64,000 nt of DNA, from NCBI GenBank assembly GCA_964236735.1, contig CAXSFM010000003.1, positions 309,445 through 373,444 of the forward strand, written 5' to 3'. Shown in pieces: positions 58,601 through 64,000 of the stretch (its first letter is position 1; each line of letters starts with the position of its first letter). A program made the position numbers and the translations under genes. The notes under the pieces are model-generated. The model ran no database searches, was not told the DNA's origin, and worked only from the letters and a program-made list of their open reading frames with translations. Origin of the DNA: JAIVJG01 sp964236735. GTDB taxonomy: Bacteria; Acidobacteriota; Blastocatellia; Pyrinomonadales; Pyrinomonadaceae.

Positions 58601-59758
58601 GTCACTGGCCGGAAGATCATCGCCGCTCTTAATAATCCTCTGTGGTCGCCGCGCGCGATGGCGTCGCGCTTCAACATCCTTTCGCCTTATAAGCTCGTGA
58701 TGAACGCCGCGAACCCGGCGACGCGCCCGGTGGCATGGCTGCAACTGAGGGACGGGATGCGCGCCGCGACGACGTTGGGGACGACCATCGGGCTGCTGTC
58801 GCTGACGCCCGGCGTCAAGGTCGGCGTCAATCCTTTCGCGAGCGGGTGGGGGAAAGTCTCAATCGGAAATCAACATTACGATCTGCTCGACGGCATCCCG
58901 CCGACGGCGGCATATCTGGCGAAGATGTCACACGCTTTCTACCTGAAGGCCAACGGCAAACCCGTCAAGCCGGGACAAGATTCCCTCTCGTTAACGAAAG
59001 ACTTCCTGCGCCGTCGCCTCGCTCCTGCTCCGGCGACGGCTGTTGATGCACTGACGGGGAAGACTGCCGCCGGTGAGCCTTTCACGTACACACACGCCGC
59101 CGTTGAAACTTTCGCGCCGTTCATCGCAGACGATGTTTATAAAGCGTATCTCGATTCTGGGATGAGCGGCGTGTTGAAGGCGGCTCCGGCAGGTGTGTTG
59201 GGCATCCCTGTGAGTTCCTACAAAGAAAAAACGCCGCGCTTAAACTATGGCGGCTCGCGCTCCTCCTACACGGGCAGCGAGCAAACGCCTGTCCCTGAGA
59301 CGCCTGCCACGCTCGGCGCGCAGTTCCGCTCGGCGCGCGACGCTGATAGCCCCCGCGCCGCCGTCCTCGTGACTCCCGGCGCATCTTTGCCGAAGGGCGC
59401 ACGGCCCAACGGCTTCGCCCGTCTCCGGCTCGCTGCCGGCACTCTGTACGTTCATCGCAGGAAAGCGTCGGCGCTTGGCCTGACGCCCGGCACACGGCTC
59501 AGAGAGTTCGTCACCCAAAACGGTTTTGAGTCGCTGATCGGGAAAGTCGCGCCCGTCGCCGACACTTCGCGGGGCGCGGCGCTTCGCACCGAGGACGCCG
59601 ACGGCGCTGAACTTTCAACATCCATCGTGCCGACGATGGAAGACGCACACGCGCAGGCCGCCGAAGACCGCGCGCAATTTCCGCAGGCGACGAAGCAAGT
59701 TTTATTACCGGCTCACGCCGCCGCCGCTGCCCGCCGCCGGCGTGCGAGTCATTCGTAA
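55634..59758 (+). CDS. large polyvalent-type phage protein with peptidase-like and ParB-like domains
   Basis: 1374 aa, probably injected or packaged with DNA. Residues ~49-133 resemble an M15/D-Ala-D-Ala-type zinc peptidase: SGSAHYAGRAVDV (H78, D85) and GPHYHLEA (H127, H129), so it may cut peptidoglycan. Three copies of a D/E-L-D-x-L/V-L-D-x-V-P motif are at residues 3-13, 142-152 and 158-168. Around 655-760 is a ParB/Srx-like segment (VSADNYVVDGHHQWLASLV). Residues ~800-1200 are helical and include a hydrophobic stretch (TLGTTIGLLSLTPGVKVGV). The organisation matches the published 'polyvalent protein' concept of phages and conjugative elements, but no database check was made. Confidence 0.75.
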   Translation: MPDELDHLLDSVPSSSSTMTPPRAPRAVAAATAAPRVRAAAAPAALSSDWRTLEGFAEGQGFHVTSTTGGRHNSGSAHYAGRAVDVRTRDKTPEQIAALDESARAAGFVARDERTRPPGQSEWSGPHYHLEARSAPVGGAGDDLDKVLDAVPTAVPADDLDKLLDTVPPVRTAADDDVVSTQTSAPRYQASALPSDPHSLPRLSLPAQPNLETYAGRQQRDAINAQSSNPDARLVLDVHLPHGARDWSQVDDKGAVRAGVLQYAQTNDIPVGYTSKWLEQHADMLHFTQNGKPVQPVDLIYPDSPHYDAERRTLRVSTSLPIFKKLKDDFMASLPAADKFGEWLYGKSESGGEKMLDVAVPVVHGAAKVADVVSRPLAAVDANFWSKVNRPGLVNKLEALSNPLDTHALAAGYDALKGETPSDAHNPIAEAVRNNPTLKAAGFDSLGAGVTEALTSPSNLVLAGAGKAGVEALKGTRAGAQLAEAMGGGVRLTEFFNRGGRVLDIERAATTGTKAAGAVADGLLVTLKDEAGNLSHVNTATGEVSEVKTLPRIMGMTVPEALEKHPKLEEYVSRSLQNAQERAASFEAEAGRADLPDDYKKTHAVQAARAHDEAAYLRDVQAAIEAHRNPSPAPDANASGWQKFPAESDSLNVPRASMPQIKSEHRGAMVQFFKGRGITHQLEEVAPDTLRPSQAEFSPEKVDKARGFEGTPRRILVSADNYVVDGHHQWLASLVDAPDKPIPAIRLDAPAHQLLIEAARFPSSGVDEASITAAASSPVDAAASSPPLHEFLSDLSGNSSTAAAPPRTLRSVAATVGRTTSDVINLPKSLKSTLALHGPFRQGIPQVLAHPTFLKDALKTEVRAFASEEASQAFAREIILRPDFKVMQESGLFLPSTRDLEFGGHAPVSMREERFASRLADSTPGLRRIVRPSERAYHSAMDSIRVNAWDNYTRDLASNPNVTRETYKAVADLVNMTTGRGTFPLLDRSVTGRKIIAALNNPLWSPRAMASRFNILSPYKLVMNAANPATRPVAWLQLRDGMRAATTLGTTIGLLSLTPGVKVGVNPFASGWGKVSIGNQHYDLLDGIPPTAAYLAKMSHAFYLKANGKPVKPGQDSLSLTKDFLRRRLAPAPATAVDALTGKTAAGEPFTYTHAAVETFAPFIADDVYKAYLDSGMSGVLKAAPAGVLGIPVSSYKEKTPRLNYGGSRSSYTGSEQTPVPETPATLGAQFRSARDADSPRAAVLVTPGASLPKGARPNGFARLRLAAGTLYVHRRKASALGLTPGTRLREFVTQNGFESLIGKVAPVADTSRGAALRTEDADGAELSTSIVPTMEDAHAQAAEDRAQFPQATKQVLLPAHAAAAARRRRASHS

Positions 59759-59788
59759 TTCATCATCCATCGGAGGCAAAAGACGCCC

Positions 59789-60730
59789 ATGTCCGCATCA
59801 TTCTTTGAAGACACCCGCACTCCCCTCTTCGACCGCTGGCTCGACGAGATCGCAGAGCTTCGCGAGCGGGAGCGCCGCCAACCCGTTAACCACGATTCGA
59901 TAGTGAGCGGGGGCTATCAGCAACGCTCGGAATTGCTCGCCCGGCTGCGGAGCGAAGTCAATTATCACCCCATCCCGCCGCGCGGCTACGAGTCTCATTT
60001 GCAGACGCTTCTGGACGGGGCGCATGACCGGGCGCTTTCGACCCATCCCGACCATCAACCGGCGGCGGCGCGCCACAAAGAGCTGACCGCACGCCGCGAG
60101 CAATTGGAGGCGACGTTGCAGAATATGGACTGGCGGACGCCTCTCCATCATGTGTCGCAAGCGTTCGCGGAACACGAAGCCATCAGGTTTTTGCTCGAAG
60201 GTTGCTTCCCCGAACACCTGCTGCGAAAGCCGGACCCGGTCGCCGGGGCGGAAGCGATGCGCGGCCTGCGTGAGACGGCGGTCGCAAACCTGCGAGCGTG
60301 GGCTGACCGGCTCTCAGTCGAGCGCGCGCGCATCAGGCTCGCCGTCGCGGAGCTGGAGCAGAGCGGCGCACCGCTCAGAAACGAGATCGGCGGCCTGTCC
60401 GCGCCGGCGCGCACGCTCTTTAACGACCTCGCCGACATCATGCGAGCCGGCGAGGACGCGGCGTCGTGCCTGTCGGTCGCCGCACGCACCGATCCACGAA
60501 GACCCCGTTCGGCGACGCCGCCTCCTTCGGCTGCCGGCAAGAGTTCGGCGAACGAGTTGCGCGTGCCTATCCCCGCGCTCACGCCCGAATCTACTTACGG
60601 TGAGCATCTCGACGCCATCCGCGCGCATCAAGCCAACTTTCCCGGCCTCTATGTGCCCCTGCACATTGACGGACTCGACTGCGACGAGGCGATGAAGACG
60701 CGGCTGCGAGAGAGATTTGCGAATGTCTGA
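59789..60730 (+). CDS. uncharacterised helical protein of the phage-like segment
   Basis: 313 aa, mostly helical, rich in Arg, Glu and Ala (LRERERRQPVNH, AAARHKELTARREQLEATL, RARIRLAVAELEQSGAPL). The end has a Pro/Ser linker and a compact acidic C-terminus (LDCDEAMKTRLRERFANV). A GGAGG lies 14 nt ahead. It follows the 1374-aa gene by 30 nt and is codirectional. No family recognised. Confidence 0.6.
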   Translation: MSASFFEDTRTPLFDRWLDEIAELRERERRQPVNHDSIVSGGYQQRSELLARLRSEVNYHPIPPRGYESHLQTLLDGAHDRALSTHPDHQPAAARHKELTARREQLEATLQNMDWRTPLHHVSQAFAEHEAIRFLLEGCFPEHLLRKPDPVAGAEAMRGLRETAVANLRAWADRLSVERARIRLAVAELEQSGAPLRNEIGGLSAPARTLFNDLADIMRAGEDAASCLSVAARTDPRRPRSATPPPSAAGKSSANELRVPIPALTPESTYGEHLDAIRAHQANFPGLYVPLHIDGLDCDEAMKTRLRERFANV

Positions 60731-60747
60731 ACGGGAGGCCGAGGTGG

Positions 60748-61152
60748 ATGGGTTGGGAACTTCGACGGGGCAAGCGGGTTTATATTCGCAAGGTGCGCGA
60801 TGGCGGGCGTGTCCGCTCGATCTACTTTGCGGCGGGCGAGCCTTCGGAAACTGCGGCCAGAGAAGACCTCGAAAAAAGACTCGCACGGCGCGCAGGTGCA
60901 ACACAAAAAGAGCCGAGTACTACAGCCGAAGTTGTAGTACTCGCGCCTGAGAGTGTGTCCCCGGCGCACGTCCGCGACGTAGAGAATGAGCCTGTAGCCG
61001 CCGAGAAATGCGAAATTGTGCCGGTTAATGAGAGCGTCGAGGCAATTCAAGCGGGAGCCGAACCGCAACCCGACTTCGTGCAGAAGTTTCTTGAAGAGCT
61101 GGCACGCAAGGGCGACTGGCAGGCGAGAGAGCTATTGCGCTCGCGCTCGTGA
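60748..61152 (+). CDS. small hypothetical with GWELRRGKRVY motif
   Basis: 134 aa. The N-terminal 45 residues (MGWELRRGKRVYIRKVRDGGRVRSIYF) form a short basic beta-hairpin-like domain that I have seen on mobile-element proteins, resembling an arm-type DNA-binding head. The rest is acidic and low complexity. GGAGG lies 9 nt ahead. It ends the plus-strand set. Confidence 0.6.
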   Translation: MGWELRRGKRVYIRKVRDGGRVRSIYFAAGEPSETAAREDLEKRLARRAGATQKEPSTTAEVVVLAPESVSPAHVRDVENEPVAAEKCEIVPVNESVEAIQAGAEPQPDFVQKFLEELARKGDWQARELLRSRS

Positions 61153-61168
61153 CGGCGCTTCAGCGCGC

Positions 61169-61194
61169 TTGGCCGGTTGGCCGGTTGGCCGGTT
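61169..61194. repeat. three tandem copies of TTGGCCGG
   Basis: An exact 8-bp unit repeated three times plus TT. It lies in the 185-bp gap after 61152 along with palindrome b. Confidence 0.9.
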
Positions 61195-61236
61195 CTGTCC
61201 GTTATTTTCGGGGACGAGGTCAAGTGATGAGTGCCA

Positions 61237-61252
61237 CCTAAAACGTTTTAGG
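61237..61252. promoter_or_regulatory. palindromic site b, CCTAAAACGTTTTAGG
   Basis: An exact 16-bp palindrome, identical to site c at 61930. It is followed by an open stretch (61252-61335) that would encode VRLNPKNDKQQPFLFDNLLTAS from a GTG at 61267, a possible gene fragment. Confidence 0.85.
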
Positions 61253-61337
61253 TTGTCAGTTTCCGGGTGCGGCTCAATCCGAAGAACGACAAGCAGCAGC
61301 CGTTTTTGTTTGACAATCTGCTGACGGCAAGTTGAGA

Positions 61338-61820
61338 CTATGAAATGGATTTATCTGCGTCCTCTCGTTCCTTTTTGCGTGCATCTTGAAGTAGATTCTT
61401 CTTCGACAGTGCCGCGAGAAAAAACTTCATTCCCATAAAGTACACTACAGTTCCCATTGCTCCGAGAAGAAAGCTAATTCTATTATTTAACTTATCGAGG
61501 GTGATACTATCTTCATCAATTATCACTGCGATAAATGCAGCCGAGCCTAAAATATAGAAAATTGCAGATCTGATCATGTCATGTATGGCGTTCAACGACA
61601 CCATAGTTTGCTCGTGGGGTTTTCCAATTAAACTGCTTAATTTTTCTTGCCTGGCAGCTTTTCTCTTTTCTGATCTATTCCTCCATATATCTGAAACTCT
61701 TCCTATGTAGTCATCAAAGTTATCTCTAAGATAAGCACTGAACAGATTTATCACTATGCCCACAAGAACAACACTGAGCCACCAGTAAATTGAGCCAAGA
61801 TTTGTTAAGAAGTCTTTCAT
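61338..61820 (-). CDS. AT-rich small membrane protein between palindromes b and c
   Basis: 160 aa with three hydrophobic segments (LGSIYWWLSVVLVGIVINLFSA; SAIFYILGSAAFIAVII; RISFLLGAMGTVVYFMGMKFFLAAL) and a basic cytoplasmic loop (RNRSEKRKAARQEKLSSL). Its base composition is much more AT-rich than the rest of the window, and it runs against its neighbours, like a late-acquired 'moron' gene. It may have a defence or immunity role, but there is no evidence for it. ATG 61820 is chosen; a TTG at 61832 is possible. Confidence 0.65.
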   Translation of the reverse strand: MKDFLTNLGSIYWWLSVVLVGIVINLFSAYLRDNFDDYIGRVSDIWRNRSEKRKAARQEKLSSLIGKPHEQTMVSLNAIHDMIRSAIFYILGSAAFIAVIIDEDSITLDKLNNRISFLLGAMGTVVYFMGMKFFLAALSKKNLLQDARKKEREDADKSIS

Positions 61821-61929
61821 AGAGTTGCACAAGGTTATGCGTCAATGAACAGAGGCGACGATTTGGAAGCATCGCCGGCAGATCAATCCAAAAATCGCGT
61901 CCAAGACTGACAAGTCTAGAAACTCGGAG

Positions 61930-61945
61930 CCTAAAACGTTTTAGG
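61930..61945. promoter_or_regulatory. palindromic site c, CCTAAAACGTTTTAGG
   Basis: Exact copy of site b, 28 nt before the next plus-strand gene. Sites b and c flank the AT-rich gene. Confidence 0.85.
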
Positions 61946-61973
61946 TTGTATCATCAATCAGAGCATCAACGAT

Positions 61974-62396
61974 ATGACAAAAACAAAACTCTTCCTGGTA
62001 CAGTTCCTCATCGAAGCTGATGTCACTAACTGGCCTGAGTTTGACGAGGCCGCCGCGTCGGCTCATTTCACGGCGGCGCTCAAATTATCGCAGGAAGATA
62101 AGAAGGTCGGGGTTCAGGTTTACCTGCTGGCAAGGAAGCCGGATGACGAGGGTGACCTGACAGTGGAGCAGTATGAAGATCGCGGCTATGACGTGGAAAT
62201 ATGTCAGAACGCGCACACCGTCGGGACGGATGTGCCCGCTTATTTCGCGATGGTCGGCAATCCACAGGCCAAGACATACGCCTTATCAGTGGTGGGCAGT
62301 AACTGTGCGACAGTAGAAGAGGCCAAAGCTGCCGCACGGTTGAATGTAGACCGGCGAGTCGCCCGGCAGGAGCGCAAAGATGGCAAGAAGGAATGA
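61974..62396 (+). CDS. uncharacterised small protein
   Basis: 140 aa, soluble: TKTKLFLVQFLIEADVTNWPEFDEAAASAHFTAALKLS at the start, then KVGVQVYLLARKPDDEGDLTVEQYEDRGYDVEICQ. No recognised family. It is controlled by palindrome c, if that is an operator, and followed by a terminator hairpin. Confidence 0.6.
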   Translation: MTKTKLFLVQFLIEADVTNWPEFDEAAASAHFTAALKLSQEDKKVGVQVYLLARKPDDEGDLTVEQYEDRGYDVEICQNAHTVGTDVPAYFAMVGNPQAKTYALSVVGSNCATVEEAKAAARLNVDRRVARQERKDGKKE

Positions 62397-62428
62397 AGGG
62401 GCAAGGTGACTGCCCTGCCCCTCTTTTG
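62397..62428 (+). terminator. rho-independent terminator
   Basis: AGGGGCA (62397-62403) pairs with TGCCCCT (62416-62422); CTTTTG follows. It directly follows the gene at 61974. Confidence 0.8.
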
Positions 62429-62530
62429 TCTGATTGGTCACGCGCTCTGAGGCAAACCGCTATCGCCTCAACACGGTGCGCGGCTTCGGTTGTGGACGGC
62501 AGACTCTCGGCGTGCGGCATGGTTTGCGTC

Positions 62531-62848
62531 TCATGCTGCACCGCCTTCTTCCGCGTTCTCGATCAGCACGACGCGCCCGTAGAAGCAGTCAATATTCATA
62601 TCCCGCGAATCTATCTCCCAGACCGACGCGCCGTTCTCTTCGCGCTTCACCGTCACGCGCGCGAAGGTGAACCCGCCGGATTTAAGTCCACATAGCACGA
62701 GGTCGCCGCGCTCGCCTTCCCCTTTGACGACATGTACGCTCAGGCGCATGTCAGCGCGGCGCACGTCTCGCATGGCTCTCAGGTCGGCGAATTGGATGAC
62801 CTCGCCGGTCTTTGGCTTCGCCGGTGTCGCTTTCTTCGTTCTCGGCAT
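62531..62848 (-). CDS. uncharacterised small protein, second of a coupled pair
   Basis: 105 aa. A basic N-terminal tail (MPRTKKATPAKPK) and a compact beta-rich body (SVHVVKGEGERGDLVLCGLKSGGFTFARVTVKREENGASVWEID). Its ATG shares one base with the stop of the upstream gene (TGATG), so the two are translationally coupled. Confidence 0.55.
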   Translation of the reverse strand: MPRTKKATPAKPKTGEVIQFADLRAMRDVRRADMRLSVHVVKGEGERGDLVLCGLKSGGFTFARVTVKREENGASVWEIDSRDMNIDCFYGRVVLIENAEEGGAA

Positions 62849-63111
62849 CAGCGCGCACCTCCTTCCGGCGCGCGTCGCTCATAGAAGAGTTCCAGACCGC
62901 GCGTGATGAACGGCGCGCCGTCCGTGATTTCGTTCAGCGCGCCGCCGGTGATGTCAGAGAGTTCGTCGGAGAGCGCGGTGTAGATGCGATGCGGCACGCG
63001 CGGATGATTGAGCACGGCGCTGATGTGCGCGGCGAGTGCTTCCAGTGAGTCTTGAGCCTTCGGTGTGACGCCCTGCTTTGTGCGCGGGCTGGTGTTGGGT
63101 TTATTCTTCAT
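62848..63111 (-). CDS. uncharacterised small protein, first of a coupled pair
   Basis: 87 aa, basic N-terminus and helical body (SLEALAAHISAVLNHPRVPHRIYTALSDELSDITGGALNEITDG). GGAAGGA lies 9 nt ahead. No recognised family. Confidence 0.55.
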   Translation of the reverse strand: MKNKPNTSPRTKQGVTPKAQDSLEALAAHISAVLNHPRVPHRIYTALSDELSDITGGALNEITDGAPFITRGLELFYERRAPEGGAR

Positions 63112-63150
63112 TAACTTTTTCCTTCCTTTGCGGGCTGGTAAAAGGTTGAG

Positions 63151-63182
63151 GGGCTTATCTCTGTTAGCGCAGAGATAAGCCC
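63151..63182 (-). terminator. stem-loop behind the SWIM gene
   Basis: A perfect 13-bp stem, GGGCTTATCTCTG with CAGAGATAAGCCC (63151-63163, 63170-63182), and a 6-nt loop. On the minus strand it follows the gene ending at 63189 and is followed by CTCAACCTTTT. Confidence 0.75.
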
Positions 63183-63188
63183 TGCTTG

Positions 63189-63482
63189 CTAGTGCGAGAC
63201 GGCAGCGCGCATCTGGCGGACAGCGCGCAGGAAAATAATTAGAGCCGCCGCGTGTTTGCAGACCATCGGGACACGTCGCCCGAAGTGCGGCGTCCCGGCC
63301 TCACAGCCACACGTCACAAATAACTTGCCGTCCTGACGCTCGATGCGGACGGGGTAGCTATGGCCTTTGCTCTTGTTGGTGACAATCCATAGACCGGGTT
63401 CGTGACGGCGAATTGATTGCGGCTCTTGGTTGAGTCGTGCGGCTGCTCGCTCGAACTGCTCTCTGCGTTGAATCTGAATCAT
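63189..63482 (-). CDS. small SWIM-type zinc-finger protein
   Basis: 97 aa. VTCGCEAGTPHFGRRVPMVCKHAAALI is a SWIM-type C-x-C-x(n)-C-x-H pattern, here as an almost free-standing finger with no helicase or ATPase domain. It may bind nucleic acid or protein. ATG 63482 is chosen because GAAGGGA lies about 8 nt ahead; an in-frame start at 63560 would put codons over the promoter region. Divergent from the HTH gene. Confidence 0.6.
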   Translation of the reverse strand: MIQIQRREQFERAAARLNQEPQSIRRHEPGLWIVTNKSKGHSYPVRIERQDGKLFVTCGCEAGTPHFGRRVPMVCKHAAALIIFLRAVRQMRAAVSH

Positions 63483-63528
63483 GTTCGGCTTCCCTTCTCT
63501 GCTGCGGAATGACTTACCAACACAAATA

Positions 63529-63615
63529 CTTATAGCACGATATAAGATTACATGCAACATAATTCTTCATCGTGCTATAACTTTTCTTCCCTTTTCTTTT
63601 ATTTCGTGCTATAGG
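63529..63615. promoter_or_regulatory. divergent promoter region with three TCGTGCTATA sites
   Basis: TATAGCACGA (63531-63540, minus-strand site) and two plus-strand copies, TCGTGCTATA (63570-63579 and 63604-63613). Each contains TGCTATA, a good extended -10 element. The last copy predicts a start site within a few bases of the ATG at 63624, i.e. a nearly leaderless message. The first and second copies form a dyad and could also be an operator. Confidence 0.6.
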
Positions 63616-63623
63616 TTTTCTAC

Positions 63624-63875
63624 ATGGACATGGTTTCAACTAAAGAGGCGTTGGCGATCCTGCAAAAGCGGGGCTATGAAGTACCGTATCCAACACTCGC
63701 ATTATGGGTGCGTGAAGGTAGGTTTGAAGGCGCGAAGCTGGAAGATAATCCGCGCGGCGCGGTGTGGCATATTCCGCGCGCTGCTGTCGAGAAGTTTCAG
63801 CCGCCGGAGCGTGGCCGTCCTAAAGTTGAGAAGCCAGCTACTACAAAGAAGCCTCGCAAGCGCAAAGCTACGTGA
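63624..63875 (+). CDS. excisionase/MerR-like small DNA-binding protein
   Basis: 83 aa. STKEALAILQKRGYEVPYPTLALWVREGRFEGAKLEDNPRGAVWHIPRAAVEKF has the winged-HTH layout of excisionase-type proteins, where the middle part recognises DNA and the wing follows. The basic end (KPATTKKPRKRKAT) would aid binding. It may regulate its own divergent promoter or act in excision of an element. ATG 63624 or 63630. Confidence 0.7.
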   Translation: MDMVSTKEALAILQKRGYEVPYPTLALWVREGRFEGAKLEDNPRGAVWHIPRAAVEKFQPPERGRPKVEKPATTKKPRKRKAT

Positions 63876-64000
63876 GTGAGTTGAAGGCTTTTGTTCGTGG
63901 TGAGTCGCCGAAGGCGACATCTGCGGGATACTCGCATGATGGGATACTTGAATTCAACTTGTAAGTGCAACGAGTGGTAGTTTGAAGAATACCTCGTTCG
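63876..64000. other. 125-bp end of window
   Basis: No gene seen. A 6-bp stem-loop, GTCGCCgaaGGCGAC, lies near 63904-63918. Confidence 0.5.

Noticed and set aside
53856..61945. Palindromes a, b and c as att sites of a complete prophage
   Set aside because: They are regulatory-looking, occur three times, and no integrase or structural genes other than the polyvalent set are visible. Kept as operators or recombination sites of unknown type.

Overview
The window is about 64 kb of a GC-rich Gram-negative-type chromosome with an accessory, phage-like segment at its right end. An Acidobacteriota host, possibly of the Blastocatellia type, is the best guess. The main clue is an exported VWFA protein of the kind described as the 'VWFA-related Acidobacterial domain'. 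Supporting clues are secreted TPR/TonB-C and Pro-rich TonB-like proteins, lipid A-type acyltransferase and OmpA proteins (outer membrane), and many unusual intergenic repeats. The taxonomy is inference; there is no rRNA in the window.

Layout. 0-13 kb: alpha/beta hydrolase, Ski2-like helicase, two tandem paralogous envelope proteins, secA, a secreted TPR-TonB protein, a helical-repeat protein, a DUF2227-type membrane protein and an LpxL/HtrB-type acyltransferase. 13.1-13.6 kb: a relatively AT-rich gene-free stretch that may encode an untranslated RNA. 13.6-20 kb: galU-fabG, serS, sppA, mnmA. 20.3-26 kb: a CbbQ-type MoxR ATPase and its large CbbO/NorD-type VWA partner. A two-gene nucleotidyltransferase cassette sits after the first and a MazEF-like cassette after the second. 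Each cassette is followed by a diverged second copy of the 3' end of the gene it follows. 26-30 kb: PPOX protein, tRNA-Ser(UGA), and a fadR-fadD operon with a FadR-like operator. 30-41 kb: hybrid histidine kinase with response regulator, GT-C membrane protein, M16 peptidase, MDR dehydrogenase. 41-53.6 kb: M23/BTRD1 protein, a lipB-X-ilvA-lipA cluster, exported proteins, beta-carbonic anhydrase, a phosphoesterase with a Lys-rich tail, a PEP-mutase-superfamily enzyme. 53.7-64 kb: a phage- or mobile-element-like segment. It has a 585-aa repeat protein, a 1374-aa polyvalent protein with peptidase-like and ParB-like parts, small unknown genes, three near-identical 16-bp palindromes, an AT-rich membrane gene, and a divergent SWIM/HTH gene pair. 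No integrase, terminase or capsid gene is visible and the segment runs off the window.

The most unusual feature of the chromosome part is its intergenic DNA. At least nine gene borders carry inverted repeats whose arms are tandem 7-nt units, with several unrelated unit sequences. In every one the 5' arm is purine-rich or G-rich and the 3' arm is its complement. Several overlap stop codons, and one forms a textbook terminator. A separate element of about 160-170 bp occurs three times with matching terminal inverted repeats, once nested inside a heptad-repeat hairpin. Three further long perfect or near-perfect hairpins look REP/MITE-like.

The most interesting candidate system is the pair of cassettes in the cbbQ/cbbO locus. 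Two unrelated toxin-antitoxin-like pairs each sit immediately behind a host gene and are followed by a diverged duplicate of that gene's tail.
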